DNA of 64,000 nucleotides from Hydractinia symbiolongicarpus (GCF_029227915.1 NC_079880.1:32169501-32233500), one strand, 5' to 3'; shown: positions 47,210-62,217, counted from the stretch's first letter. Numbers and translations: made by a program. The notes: generated from the sequence alone by a model not told the origin.

Positions 47210-50200
47210 TTCCTTGGCACCATGGCTTTAGAACTCTGTCAACTACAAGCACATGCATCGAAAGGCGGTGATATGGCCTTTTGTGGCCTAATAAATGCGA
47301 TACACGAAAATCACGTGGTTCCACATGTGTGTGCAGGTTACCATTTGTCTAGTCCTTCCATCCTACATGGACTACAACGTCTTAACTCATGGTTTTAAAA
47401 CATCGTCAACTTTATATCCAGGCCTCTAAAGGTTGCAATATGCTTTTTACATGCCTAATAAAGGCTTGAAACGTAAATCACGTGTTTCTACGTGGCTGTG
47501 CAGGTTACCATTGGTCTACTACTTTAACTCTCATGGACTACTACGTCATAAGTCGTTTTCCTTGGCACCATGGCTTTACAACGCCGTCAAGTACATGCAC
47601 AGGCCTCTATAGGCTGTAATATGGCCTTTTGCCGCCTAATGAAAACCTTACACGTAAATCCCCCGGTTCCACGTGCTTGTGCAAGTTACCATTGGTCTAG
47701 TCCTTTCACTCTCAATGTACTACAAGGTCATAAGTCGTTTTCCCTGGTACCATGGCTTTAGAACGCCGTCAACTACATGCACAGGCCTCTAAAGGCCGTA
47801 ATATGGCCTTTTGCCGCCTATTAAAGGCCTTACACGTAAATCACGTGTTTCCACCCGCTTGCACAGGTTACCATTTTTCTAGTCCATCCATCCTACATGG
47901 ACTACGACGTCTTAAGTCGTTTTTCCCAGCGCCATGGCCTTAGAACATCGTCAACTACATGCACAGGCCTCTAAAGGCCGTAATATGGCCTTTTTCCGCC
48001 TATTAAAGGCCTTACGTGTAAATAACGTGTTCCCAACTTCTTGCGCAGGTTACCATTGGTCTAATCCTTCCACTCTCCATGGACTGCGACGTCCTAAGTC
48101 GTTTTCCCCAGCGCCATGGCTTTAGAACATCGTCAATACATGCACAGGCCTCTAAAGGCCGTAATATGGCTTTTTATATGCCTAATAAAGGCTCGAAACG
48201 TAAATCACGTGGTTCTACGTGGCTGTGCAGGTTACCATTGGTCTACTCCTTCAACTCTCAATGGACTACTACGTCATAAGTCGTTTTCCTTGGCACCATG
48301 GCTTTAGAACTCTGTCAACTACAAGCACAGGCATCGAAAGGCGGTGATATGGCCTTTTGTGGCCTAATAAATGCGATACACGAAAATCACGTGGTTCCAC
48401 ACTGTGTGTGCAGGTTACCATTTGTCTAGTCCTTCCATCCTACATGGACTACGACGTCTTAACTCATGGCTTTAGAACATCGCCAACTTTATGCCCAGGC
48501 CTCTAAAGGTTGCAATATGCTTTTTACATGCCTAATAAAGGCTTGAAACGTAAATCACGTGTTTCTACGTGGCTGTGCAGGTTACCATTGGTCTACTACT
48601 TTAACTCTCATGGATTACTACGTCATAAGTCGTTTTCCTTGGCACCATGGCTTTACAACGCCGTCAACTACATGCACAGGCCTCTATAGGCTGTAATATG
48701 GCCTTTTGCCGCCTAATTAAAACCTTACACGTAAATCACGTGTTTCTACGCGCTTGCACAGGTTACCATTTTTCTAGTCAATCCATCCTACATGGACTAC
48801 GACGTCTTAAGTCGTTTTCTTTGGCACCATGGCTTTAGAACGCCGTCAACTACATGCACAGACCTCTAAAGGCGGTAATATGGACTTTTGCCGGCTAATA
48901 AAGGCCTTACGTATAAATCACGTGTTTCCACGCCTTGCGCAGGTTACCATTGGTCTAGTCCTTCTACTCTCAAAGGACTACGACGTGTAAAAGTCGTTTT
49001 CCCCAGAGTCATGGGTTTAGAACGCCGTCAACTACATGCACAGGCCTCTAAACGCCGTAATATGGCTTTTGCCGCCTAATAAAGGCCTTACACGTAAATC
49101 CCCCGATTCCACGTGCTTGTTTATGTTACCATTGCTCTAGCCCTTCCACTCTCAATGAACTACAAAGTCGTACGTCGCTTTCCCTGGCATCATGGCTTTA
49201 GAACTCCGTCAACTACATGCACAGGCCTCTAAAGGCCGTAACATGGACTTTTGCCGGCTAATAAAGGCCTTATACGTAAATCCCCCGGTTCCACGTGCTT
49301 GTGCAGGTTACCATTTGTCTAGTCTTTCCACTCTCAATGGACTACTACGTCATAAGTCGTTTTCCTTGGCACCATGGCTTTAGAACTCTGTCAACTACAA
49401 GCACAGGCATCGAAAGGCGGTGATATGGCCTTTTGTGGCCTAATAAATGCGATACACGAAAATCACGTGGTTCCACATGTGTGTGCAGGTTACCATTTGT
49501 CTAGTCCTTCCATCCTACATGGACTACAACGTCTTAACTCATGGTTTTAAAACATCGTCAACTTTATGCCCAGGCCTCTAAAGGTTGCAATATGCTTTTT
49601 ACATGCCTAATAAAGGCTTGAAACGTAAATCACGTGTTTCTACGTGGATGTGCAGGTTACCATTGGTCTACTACTTTAACTCTCATGGACTACTACGTCA
49701 TAAGTCGTTTTCCTTGGCACCATGGCTTTACAACGCCGTTAACTACATGCACAGTCCTCTAAAGGCCGTAATATGGCCTTGTGCCGCCTATTAAAGGCCT
49801 TACGTGTAAATAACGTGTTCCCAACTTCTTGCGCAGGTTACCATTGGTCTAATCCTTCCACTCTACATGGACTGCGACGTCCTAAGTCGTTTTCCCCAGC
49901 GCCATGGCTTTAGAACATCATCAATACATGCACAGGCCTCTAAAGGCCGTAATATGGCTTTTTATATGCCTAATAAAGGCTTGAAACGTAAATCACGTGG
50001 TTCTACGTGGCTGTGCAGGTTACCATTGGTCTACTCCTTCAACTCTCAATGGACTACTACGTCATAAGTCGTTTTCCTTGGCACCATGGCTTTAGAACTC
50101 TGTCAACTACAAGCACAGGCATCGAAAGGCGGTGATATGGCCTTTTGTGGCCTAATAAATGCGATACACGAAAATCACGTGGTTCCACATGTGTGTGCAG

Positions 50201-52400
50201 GTTACCATTTGTCTATTCCTTCCATCCTACATAGACTACGACGTCTTAACTCATTGCTTTAGAACATCGTCAACTTTATGCCCAGGCCTCTATAACCTGT
50301 AATATGGCCTTTTGCCGCCTAATTAAAACCTTACACGTAAATCACGTGTTTCTACGCGCTTGCACAGGTTACCATTTTTCTAGTCCATCCATCCTTCATG
50401 GACTACGACGTCTTAAGTCGTTTTCTTTGGCACCATGGCTTTAGAACGCCGTCAACTACATGCACAGACCTCTAAAGGCGGTAATATGGACTTTTGCCGG
50501 CTAATAAAGGCCTTACGTGTAAATCACGTGTTTCCACGCCTTGCGCAGGTTACCATTGGTCTAGTCCTTCTACTCTCAAAGGACTACGACGTGTAAAAGT
50601 CGTTTTCCCCAGAGTCATGGGTTTAGAACGCCGTCAACTACATGCACAGACCTCTAAACGCCGTAATATGTCTTTTGCCGCCTAATAAAGGCCTTACACG
50701 TAAATCCCCCGATTCCGCGTGCTTGTTTATGTTACCATTGCTCTAGCCCTTCCACTCTCAATGAACTACAAAGTCGTACGTCGCTTTCCCTGGCATCATG
50801 GCTTTAGAACTCCGTCAACTACATGCACAGGCCTCTAAAGGCCGTAACATGGACTTTTGCCGGCTAATAAAGGCCTTATACGTAAATCCCCCGGTTCCAC
50901 GTGCTTGTGCAGGTTACGATTTGTCTAGTCTTTCCACTCTCAATGGACTACAAGTCATAAGTCGTTTTCCCTAGCACCATGGCTTTAGAACTCCGTCAAC
51001 TACATGCACAGGCCTCTAAAGGCCGTAATATGGCCATTTGCCGCCTAATAATGGCCTTACACGTAAATCCCCCGGTTCCACGTGCTTGTGCAGGCTACCA
51101 TTGGTCTAGCCCTTCCACTCTCAATGGACTACAAGGTCGTACGCCGCTTTCCCTGGCATCATGGCTTTAGAACTCCGTCAACTACATGCACAGTCTAATG
51201 AAGGCCTTACGTGTAAATTACGTGCTCCCACGTTCTTGCGCAGGTTACCATTGGTCTAGTCCTTCCACTCTCAATGGACTACAAGGTCGTACGTCGCTTT
51301 TCCCCAGCGCCATGGCTTTAAACCATTGTGAATACATGCACAGGCCTCTAAAGGTTGCAATATGCTTTTTACATGCCTAATAACGGCTTAAAACGTAAAT
51401 CACGCAGTTCTACGTGGCTGTGCAGGTTACCATTGGTCTACTTCTTCAACTCTCAATGGACTACTACGTCATAAGTCGTTTTCCTTGGCACCATGACTTT
51501 AGAACTCTGTCAACTACATGCACAGTCCTCCAAAAGCCGTAATATAACGTTTTGCCGCCTAATAAAGGCCTTACGTGTAAATTACGTGTTCCCACCTTCT
51601 TGCGCAGGTTACCATTGGTCTAATCCTTCCACTCTCCATGGACTGCAACGTCCTAAGTCCTTTTTCCCAGCGCCATGGCTTTAGAACATCGTCAACTACA
51701 TGCACAGGCCTCTAAAGGCCGTAATATGGCTTTTGCCGCCTATTAAAGGCCTTACGTGTAAATTACGTGTTCCCAACTTCTTGCGCATGTTACCATTGGT
51801 CTAATCATTCCACTCTCCATGGACTGCGACGTCCTAAGTCGTTTTCCACAGCGCCATAGCTTTAGAACATCTTCAATACATGCACAGGCCTCTAAAGGCC
51901 GTAATATGGCTTTTGCCGCCTAATAAAGGCCTTACACGTAAATCCCCCGGTTCCACGTGCTTGTTCAGGTTACCATTGGCCTAGCCCTTCCACTCTCAAT
52001 GGACTACAAGGTCGTACGTTGCTTTCCCCAGCGCCACTGCCTTAGAACATCGTCAACTACATGGAAAGGCCTCTAAAGGTCGCAATATGCTTTTTATATG
52101 CCTAATAAAGGCTTGAAACGTAAATCACGTGGTTCTACGTGGCTGTGCAGGTTACCATTGGTCTACTCCTTCAACTCCCAATGGACTACTACGTCATAAG
52201 TCGTTTTCCTTGGCACCATGGCTTTAGAACTCTGTCAACTACAAGCACAGGCATCGAAGGCGGTGATATGGCCTTTTGTGGCCTAATAAATGCGATACAC
52301 GAAAATCACGTGGTTCCACATGTGTGTGCAGGTTACCATTTGTCTAGTCCTTCCATCCTACATGGACTACAAAGTCTTAACTCAAGGCTTTAGGACATCG
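47210..52400 (+). repeat. Mosaic higher-order region with recurrent three-monomer module
   Basis: A module starting with CTCTGTCAACTACAAGCACAGGCATCGAAAGGC(G)G and ending in the TTAACTCATGG short junction recurs near 47222, 48298, 49374, 50089 and 52218. Spacings include 1076 bp twice. A second block (about 48840-49380 with GACCTCTAAAGGCGG and CTACGACGTGTAAAAG) recurs at 1606 bp (48888 to 50494). Another (48079-48290) recurs at 1788 bp (49867). 1788 minus 1606 is one monomer, so copies differ by whole units. Confidence 0.8.
51161..51311 (+). repeat. 151-bp deleted monomer
   Basis: TACATGCACAG joins directly to TCTAATGAAGGCC. About 31 bp covering the GGCCTCTAAAGGCC dyad and the ATGGC segment are lost. 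I saw this junction once only, so it has not been amplified within the window. Confidence 0.75.
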
Positions 52401-55400
52401 TCAACTTTATGCCCTGGCTTCTAAAGGTTGCAATATGCTTTTTACATGCCTAATAAAGGCTTGAAACGTAAATCACGTGTTTCTACGTGGCTGTGCAGGT
52501 TACCATTGGTCTACTACTTTAACTCTCATGGACTACGACGTCCTTAGTCGTGTTCCGTGCCATCAAGGTTCTAGAACGCCGTCAACTATATGCACAGGCC
52601 TCTAAAGGCCGTAATATGGCCTTTTGCCGCCTATTAAAGGCCTTACACGTAAATCCCCCGGTTCGATCTGCTTGTGCAGGTTACTATTGGTCTAGTCCTT
52701 CCACTCTCAATGGACTACAAGGTCATATTCAAGGTCGTTTTCCTTGGCACCATGGCATTAGAACTCTGTCACCTACATGCACAGGCCTCTAAATGCCATA
52801 ATATGGACTTTTGCAGGCTAATAAAGGCCTTACGCGTAAATTACGTGCTCCCACGTTCTTGCGCAGGTTACCATTGCTCTAGTCCTTCCACTCTCCATGG
52901 ACTGCGACGTCCAAAGTCGTTTTCCCCAGCGCCATGGCTTTAGAATATCGTCAACTTTATGCCCAGGCCTCTAAAGGTGGCAATATGCTTTTTATATGCC
53001 TAATAAAGGCTTGAAACGTAAATCACGTGGTTCTACGTGGCTGTGCAGGTTACCATTGGTCTACTCCTTTAACTCTCAATGGACTACTACGTCATAAGTC
53101 GTTTTCCTTGGCACCATGGCTTTAGAACTCAGTGATCTACATGCACAGGCGTCTAAAAGCCGTAATATGGCCTTTTACCGCCTAATAAAGGCCTTTCGTG
53201 TAAATCACGTGTTTCCACGCTCTTGCACAGGTTACCATTGGTCTAGTCCTTCTACTCTCAATGGACTATGACGTCTTAAGTCGTTTTCCCGGGAGCCATG
53301 GGTTTAGAACGCCGTCAACTACATGCACAGGCCTCTAAAGGCCGTAATATGGCTTTTGCCGCCTAATGAAGGCCTTGCACGTAAATCCCCCGGTTCCACG
53401 TGCTTGTGCAGGTTACTATTGGTCTAGTCCTTCCACTTTCAATGGACTACAAGCTTGTACGTCGCTTTCCCTGGCACAATGGCTTTAGAACTACGTCAAC
53501 TACATGCACGGCCTCTAAAGGCCGTAATATGGCCTTTTGCGGCCTAATAAAGGTGATACACGAAAATCACGTGGTTCCACGAGTGTGTGCAGGTTACCAT
53601 TGGGCAACTCCTTCTACTCTTATGGACTACTACGTTCTAGAACGACTTTCCTCGCACCATGGCTTTAGAACGCCGTCAACTACATGCACAGGCCTCTAAA
53701 GGCCGTAATATGGACTTTTGCCGGATAATAAAAGCCTTACGCGTAAATCACGTGCTCCCACGTTCTTGCGCAGGTTACCATTGGTCTAGTCTTTCCACTC
53801 TCCATTGACTGCGACGTCATAAATCGTTTTCGCCAGAGCCATGGGTTTAGAACGCCGTCAACTACATGCACAGGCCTCTAAAGGCCGTAATATGGCCTTT
53901 TGTTGCCTAATACAGGCTTAGCACGAAAATCACGTGGTTCCACGTGCTTGTGCAGGTTACCATTGGTCTAGACCTTCCACTCTCAATTGACTACAACGTC
54001 CTAATTCGTTTTCCTTGGCACCATGGTTTTAGAACTCCGTCAACTACATGCACAGGCCTCTAAAGGCCGTAATATGGCCTTTTGCCGCCCATTAAAAGCC
54101 TAACACGTAAATCCCCTGGTTCCACGTGCTTGTGCAGGCTACCATTGGTCTAGTCCTTCCACTCTCAATGGACTACAAGGTCATAAGTCGTTTTCCCTAG
54201 CACCGTGGCTTTTGAACTCCGTCAACTACAAGAACAGGCCTCTAAAAGCCATAATATAGCATTTTGCCGCCTAATAAAGGCCTTACGTGTAAATCACGTG
54301 TTTTCACGCGCTTGCACACGTTACCATTTTTCTAGTCCATCCATCCTACATGCACTACGACGTCTTAAGTCGTTTTCTTTGGCACCATGGCTTTAGAACG
54401 CCGTCAACTACATGCACAGGCCTCTAAATGCCGTAATATGGCCTTTTGCCGCCTAGTAAAGGCCTTACACGTAATTCCCCTCGTTCCACGTGCTTGTGCA
54501 AGTTACCATTGGTCTAGTTCTTTCACTCTCAATATACTACAACGTCATAAGTCGTTTTCCCTGGGACCATGGCTTTAGAACGCCGTCAACTACATGCACA
54601 GGCCTCTAAAGGCCGTAATATGGCCTTTTGCCGCCTATTAAAAGCTTTACACGTAAATCCCCTGGTTCCACGTGCTTGTGCAGGCTACCATTGGTCTAGT
54701 CCCTCCACTCTCAATGGACTACAAGGTCATAAGTCGTTTTCCCTAGCACCATAGCTTTAGAACGCCGTCAACTACATGCACAGGCCTCTAAATGCCGTAA
54801 TATGGCCTTTTGCCGCCCATTAAAGGCCTTACACGTAAATCCCCCGGTTCCACGTGCTTGTTCAGGTTACCATTGGTCTAGTCCTTCCATTCTCAATGGA
54901 CTACAAGGCCATAAGTCGTTTTCCCTAGCAGCATGGCTTTAGAAACCCGTCAAGTACATGCACAGGCCTCTAAAGGCCGTTAGGGTAACATAGACCTTTG
55001 TCGGCTAATAAAGGCTTTACGCATAAATAACGTGCTCCCACGTTCTTGCGCAGGTTATCATTGGTCTAGTCTTTCCACTCTCCATTGACTGCGACGTCCT
55101 AAATCGTTTTTGCCAGAGCCATGGATTTAGAACGCCGTCAACTACATGCACATGAATCTAGAGACCGTAATATGGCCTTTTGTTGCCTAATAAAGGCTTA
55201 GCACGTAAGTCACGTGGTTCTACGTGCATGTGCAGGTTACCATTGCTCTACTCCTTCGACTCTCAATGGACTACTGCGTCCTAAGTCATTTTCTTTGGCA
55301 CCATGGCTTTACAACGCCGTCAACTACATGCACAGGCCTCCATATGCTGTAATACGGCCTTTTGCCGCCTAATAAAGACCTTACGTTTAAATCGCGTGTT

Positions 55401-56029
55401 TCCACGCGTTTTCACAGGTTACCATTTGTCTAGTTCTTCCATCCTACATGGACTACAACGTCATAAGTCGTTTTCGCTAAAGCCATGGGTTAAGAACGCC
55501 GTCAACTACATGCACAGGCCTCTAAAGGCCGTAATATGGCCTTTTGTTGCCTAGTACAGGCTTAGCACGTAAATCACGTGGTTCCACGTGCTTGTGCAGG
55601 TTACCATTGGTCTAGTTCTTCCACTCTCAATATACTACAAGGTCATAAGTCGTTTTCCCTGGCACCACACCGTCAACTACATGCACAGACGTCGAAAGGG
55701 TTTGATATGGGCTTTTGTGGCCTAATAAAGGCGATACACGAAAATCACGTGGTTCCATGTGTGTGTGTGCAGGCTACCATGGGTCAACTCCTTCCACTCC
55801 TAATGGACTACTACGTTCTAGGACGATTTCCCTCGCACCATGGCTTTAGAACGCCGTCAACTACATGAACAAGCCTCTAAAGGCCGTAATATGGACTTTT
55901 GCCACCTAAAAAAGGCCTTACGCGTAAATCACGTGCTCCCTCGTTCTTGCACAGGTTACCATTGGTTTAGTCCTTCCACTCTCCATGGACTGCATCGTCC
56001 TAAGTCGTTTTCCCCAGCACCATGGCGTT

Positions 56030-58195
56030 AGAATATCGTCAACTACATGCACAGGCCTCTAAAGGTTGTAATATGCCTCTTAGAGGCCTAATAAAGGCTT
56101 AACACGTAAATCACGTGGTTCTACGTGGCTGTGCAGCTTACCATTGGTCTACTCCTTTTACTCTCAATGGACTACTACGTCATAAGTCGTTTTCCTTGGC
56201 ACCATGGCTTTAGAACTCCGTCATCTTCATGCACAGGCGTCTAAAAGCCGTAATATGGCCTTTTGCCGCCTAATAAAGGCCTTACGTGTAAATCACGTGT
56301 TTCCACGCGCTTGCACAGGTTACCATTTGTCTAGTTCTTAATCTTACATGGACTACGACGTCTTAAGTCGTTTTCCCTAGTACCATGGCTTTAGAACTCC
56401 GTCAAATACATGCACAGGCCTCTAAAGGCCGTAATATGTTTTTTAGAGGCCTAATAAAGGCTTAACACGTAAATCATGTGGTTCTACGTGCCTGTGCAGG
56501 TTACCATATGTCTGTTCTTTCAAATCTCAATGGACTACTGCGTCCTAAGTCATTTTCTTTGGCACCATGGCTTTACAACGCCGTCAACTACATGCACAGG
56601 CCTCTATAGGCTGTAATACGGCCTTTTGCCGCGTAATAAAGACCTTACACCTAAATCCCCCATTTCCACGTGCTTGTGCAAGTTACCAATGGTCTAGTCC
56701 TTTCACTCTCAATGTACTACAAGGTCATAAGTCGTTTTCCCTGGCACCATGGCTTTAGAACGCTGTCAACTACATACACAGGCCTCTAAAGGCCGTAATA
56801 TGCCTTATAGAGGCCAAATAAAGGCGATACACGAAAATCACGTGGTTCCACGAGTGTGTGGAGGTTACCATTGGTCAACTTCTTCTACTCTTAATGGACT
56901 ACTACGTTCTAGGACGATTTCCCTCGCACCATGGCTTTAGAACGCCGTCAACTACATGCACAGGCCTCCAAAAGCCGTAATATGGCCTTTTGCCGCCTAT
57001 TAAAGGCCTTACACGTAAATCCCCCGGTTCCACGTTCTTGCGCAGGTTATCATTGGTCTAGTCCTTCCATTCTCCATGGACTGCGACGTCCTAAGTCGTT
57101 TTCCCCAGCGCCATTGTTTAGAACGCCGTCAAATACATGCACAGGCTTCTAAAGGCCGTAATATGCTTTTTAGAGGCCTAATAAAGTCTTAACACGTAAA
57201 TCATGTGGTTCTACGTGCCTGTGCAGGTTACCATTGGTCTATTCTTTCAAATCTCAATGGACTACTGCGTCGTTTTCCTTGGTACCATGGCTTTAGAACT
57301 TTGTCAACTACATGCACAGGACTCTAAAGCCGTAGTATGGCCTCTTAGAAGCCTAATAAAGACCTTACGCGTAAATCACATGTTTAAATGTGCTTGCGCC
57401 GGTTACCATTGGTCTAATCCTTCCATTCTCCATGGACTACGACGTCCTTAGTCGTGTTCCGTGCCATTATGGCTCTAGAACGCCGTCAAATATATGCACA
57501 GGCCTCTAAAGGCCGTAATATGGCCATTTGCCGCCTATTAAAGGCCTTACACGTAAATCCCCCGGTTCGACGTGCTTGTGCAGGTTACCATTGGTCTAGT
57601 CCTTCCACTCTCAATGGACTACAAGGTCATAAGTCGTTTTCCTTGGCACCATGGCATTAGAACTCTGTCACCTGCATGCACAGGCCTCTAAAAGCCATAG
57701 TATGGACTTTTGCAGGCTAATAAAGGCCTTACGCGTAAATTACGTGCTCCCACGTTCTTGCACAGGTTACCATTGGTCTAGTCCATCCCCTCTCAATGGA
57801 CTACAAGGTGATAAGTCGTTTTCCTTGGCACCATGGCATTAGAACTCTGTCACCTACATGCACAGGCCTCTAAAAGCCATAGTATGGCTTTTGCCGCCTA
57901 ATAAAGGCCTTACACATAATTCCCCCGGTTCCACGTGCTTGTGCATGTTACTATTGGTCTAGTCCTTCCACTCTCTATGGACTACAAGGTCGTACGTCGC
58001 TTTCCCTGGCACCATGGCTTTAGAAGGCCGTCAACTACATGCACAGGCCTCTAAAGGCCGTAATATGGCCTTTTGTTGCCTAATACAGGCTTAGCACGTA
58101 AATCACGTGGTTCCACGTGCTTGTGCAGGTTACCATTGGTCTAGTCCTTCCACTCTCAATATACTAAAAGGTCATAAGTCGTTTTCCCTGGCAGC
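56030..58195 (+). repeat. About 3.3-3.5-kb higher-order repeat family H, copy 1
   Basis: Order matches 59327-61680: 56567 to 59864 at 3297 bp, then 56749 to 60227, 56931 to 60409, 57203 to 60680 and 57651 to 61128 at 3477-3478 bp. The step in offset is one extra monomer (60046-60226) in the second copy. The markers are CATTATGGCTCTAGAACG (about 57463 and 60940) and GGCCTCTTAGAAGCCTAATAAAG. Confidence 0.87.
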
Positions 58196-58227
58196 ATGGC
58201 TTTAGAACGACGTCAATGCCGCCGGCC
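58196..58227 (+). repeat. 32-bp monomer fragment (copy 1)
   Basis: Only the first about 18 bases of a unit are present (ATGGCTTTAGAACGACGTCA), followed by ATGCCGCCGGCC, and then a new unit starts with ATGGCG. The same 32-bp fragment occurs at 62218-62249. It marks a breakpoint that was later copied with its flanks (offset 4022 bp). Confidence 0.85.
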
Positions 58228-59326
58228 ATGGCGTTAGAATATCGTCAACTACATGCACAAGCCTCTAAAGGTTGTACTATGCCTCTTAGAGGCCTAATAA
58301 AGGCTTAACACGTAAATCACGTGGTTCTACGTGGCTGTGCAGCTTACCATTGGTCTACTCCTTTAACTCTCAATGGTCTACTACGTCATAAGTCGTTTTC
58401 CTTGGCACCATGGCTTTAGAACTCCGTCATCTACATGCACAGGCGTCTAAAAGCCGTAATATGGCCTTTTGCCGCCTAATAAAGGCCTTACGTGTAAATC
58501 ACGTGTTTCTACGCCCTTGCACAGGTTACCATTTGTCTAGTTCTTCCACTCTTAATGGACTACTACGTTCTAGGACGATTTCCCTCGCACCATGGCTTTA
58601 GAACGCCGTCAACTACATGCACAGGAATCTAAAGACGTAATATGGCCTTTTGTTTCCTAATAAAGGCTTAGCACGTAAATCATGTGGTTCCACGTGCTTG
58701 TACAGGTTACAATTGGTCTAGTCCTGCCACTCTCAAAGGACTACAACGTCCTAAGTCGTTTTCCTTGGCACCATGGTTTTAAAACTCCGTCATCTACATG
58801 CACAGGCCTCTAAAAGCCATAATATAGCATTTTGGCGCCTAATAAAGGCCTTACGTGTAAATCACGTGTTTTCACGCCCTTGCACACGTTACCATTTTTC
58901 TAGTCCATCCATCCTACATGCACTACGACGTCTTAAGTCGTTTTCTTTGGCACCATGGCTTTAGAACGCCGTCAACTACATGCACAGACCTCTAAAGGCC
59001 TTAAAATGGCCTTTTGTTGCTTAATAAAGGCTTAGCACGTAAATCACGTGGTTTTGCGTGTCTGTGCAGGTTACCATTGGTCTAATCCTTCCATTCTCCA
59101 TGGACTACGACGTCCTTAGTCGTTTTCCTTAGCATCGTGGCTCTAGAACGCCGTCAACTATATGCACAGGCCTCTAAAGGCCGTAATATGGCCTTTTGCA
59201 GGTTAATAAAGGCCTTACGCGTAAATTACGTGCTCCCACGTTCTTGCACAGGTTACCATTAGTCTAGTCCTTCTACTCTCAATGGACTACGACGTCTTAA
59301 GTCGTTTTCTCGGGAGCCATGGGTTT

Positions 59327-61680
59327 AGAACGCCGTCAACTACATGCACAGGCCTCTAAAGGTTGTAATATGCCTCTTAGAGGCCTAATAAAGGCTTAAC
59401 ACGTAAATCACGTGGTTCTACGTGGCTGTGCAGCTTACCATTGGTCTACTCCTTTAACTCTCAATGGACTACTACGTCATAAGTCGTTTTCCTTGGCACC
59501 ATGGCTTTAGAACTCCGTCATCTACATGCACAGGCGTCTAAAATCCGTAATATGGCCTTTTGCCGCCTAATAAAGGCCTTACGTGTAAATCACGTGTTTC
59601 CACGCGCTTGCACAGGTTACCATTTGTCTAGTTCTTAATCTTACATGGACCACGACGTCTTAAGTCGTTTTCCCTAGTACCATGGCTTTAGAACTCCGTC
59701 AAATACATGCACAGGCCTCTAAAGGCCGTAATATGTTTTTTAGAGGCCTAATAAAGGCTTAACACGTAAATCATGTGGTTCTACGTGCCTGTGCAGGTTA
59801 CCATTTGTCTACTCTTTCAAATCTCAATGGACTACTGCGTCCTAAGTCATTTTCTTTGGCACCATGGCTTTACAACGCCGTCAACTACATGCACAGGCCT
59901 CTATAGGCTGTAATACGGCCTTTTGCCGCGTAATGAAGACCTTACACCTAAATCCCCCATTTCCACGTGCTTGTGCAAGTTACCATTGGTCTAGTCCTTT
60001 CACTCTCAATGTACTACAAGGTCATAAGTCGTTTTCCCTGGCACCTGGCTTTAGAACGCCGTCAATTACATGCGCAGGCCTCTTAAGGCCGTAATATGGC
60101 CTTTTGCCGCCTATTAAAGGCCTTACACGTAAATCACGTGTTTCCACGCGCTTGCACAGGTTACCATTTGTCTAGTTCTTCCACTCTCAATATACTACAA
60201 GGTCATAAGTCGTTTTCCCTGGCACCATGGCTTTAGAACGCCGTCAACTACATACACAGGCCTCTAAAGGCCGTAATATGCCTTACAGAGGCCTAATAAA
60301 GGCGATACACGAAAATCACGTGGTTCCACGAGTGTGTGGAGGTTACCATTGGTCAACTTCTTCTACTCTTAATGGACTAGTACGTTCTAGGACGATTTCC
60401 CTCGCACCATGGCTTTAGAACGCCGTCAACTACATGCACAGGCCTCCAAAAGCCGTAATATGGCCTTTTGCCGCCTATTAAAGGCCTTACACGTAAATCC
60501 CCCGGTTCCACGTTCTTGCGCAGGTTATCATTGGTCTAGTCCTTCCATTCTCCATGGACTGCGACGTCCTAAGTCGTTTTCCCCAGCGCCATTGTTTAGA
60601 ACGCCGTCAAATACATGCACAGGCTTCTAAAGGCCGTAATATGTTTTTAGAGGCCTAATAAAGTCTTAACACGTAAATCATGTGGTTCTACGTGCCTGTG
60701 CAGATTACCATGGGTCTACTCTTTCAAATCTCAATGGACTACTGCGTCGTTTTCCTTGGTACCATGGCTTTAGAACTTTGTCAACTACATGCACAGGACT
60801 CTAAAGCCGTAGTATGGCCTCTTAGAAGCCTAATAAAGACCTTACGCGTTAATCACATGTTTAAATGTGCTTGCGCCGGTTACTATTGGTCTAATCCTTC
60901 CATTCTCCATGGACTACGACGTCCTTAGTCGTGTTCCGTGCCATTATGGCTCTAGAACGCCGTCAACTATATGCACAGGCCTCTAAAGGCCGTAATATGG
61001 CCTTTTGCCGCCTATTAAAGGCCTTACACGTAAATCCCCCGGTTCGACGTGCTTGTGCAGGTTACCATTGGTCTAGTCCTTCCACTCTCAATGGACTACA
61101 AGGTCATAAGTTGTTTTCCTTGGCACCATGGCATTAGAACTCTGTCACCTACATGCACAGGCCTCTAAAAGCCATAGTAAGGACTTTTGCAGGCTAATAA
61201 AGGCCTTACGCGTAAATTACGTGCTCCCACGTTCTTGCACAGGTTACCATTGGTCTAGTCCTTCCACTCTCAATGGACTACAAGGTCATAAGTCGTTTTC
61301 CTTGGCACCATGGCATTAGAACTCTGTCACCTACATGCACAGGCCTCTAAAAGCCATAGTATGGCTTTTGCCGCCTAATAAAGGCCTTACACATAAATCC
61401 CCCGGTTCCACGTGCTTGTGCATGTTACTATTGGTCTAGTCCTTCCACTCTCAATGGACTACAAGGTCGTACGTCGCTTTCCCTGGCACCATGGCTTTAG
61501 AAGGCCGTCAACTACATGCACAGGCCTCTAAAGGCTGTAATATGGCCTTTTGTTGCCTAATACAGGCTTAGCACGTAAATCACGTGGTTCCACGTGCTTG
61601 TGCAGGTTACCATTTGTCTAATTCTCCCACTCTCAATATACTACAAGGTCATAAGTCGTTTTCCCTGGCACCATGGTTTT
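59327..61680 (+). repeat. Higher-order repeat family H, copy 2
   Basis: Second copy, with one inserted monomer. Part of it appears a third time: 59864 to 62795 at 2931 bp, and 60227 to 63159 and 60409 to 63341 at 2932 bp. The region 62600-63950 also resembles 55125-55560 at about 7490 bp, through the CTAGAGACCG monomer and CCTTACGTTTAAATC. Confidence 0.85.
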
Positions 61681-62217
61681 AGAACGCCGTCACCTACATG
61701 CACAGGCCTCTAAAAGCCATAGTATGGACTTTTGCAGGCTAATACAGGCCTTACACGTAAATTACGTGCTCCCACGTTCTTGCACAGGTTACCATTGGTC
61801 TAGTGCTTCTACTCTCAATGGACTACGACGTCTTAAGTCGTTTTCCCGGGAGCCATGGGTTTAGAACGCCGTCAACTACATGCACAGGGCTCTAAAGGCC
61901 GTAATATGGCTTTTGCCGCCTAATAAAGGCCTTACACATAAATCCCCCGGTTCCACGTGCTTGTGCATGTTACTATTGGTCTAGTCCTTCCACTCCCAAT
62001 GGACTACAAGGTCGTACGTGGCTTTCCCTGGCACCATGGCTTTAGAACGCCGTCAACTACATGCACAGGCCTCTAAAGGCCGTAATATGGCCTTTTGTTG
62101 CCTAATACAGGCTTAGCACGTAAATCACGTGGTTCCACGTGCTTGTGCAGGTTACCATTGGTCTAGTCCTTCCACTCTCAATATACTAAAAGGTCATAAT
62201 TCGTTTTCCCTGGCAGC

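Noticed and set aside
54980-54990. TTAGGGT telomere-like sequence
   Set aside because: A single occurrence created by a small local change, not a tandem telomere repeat.
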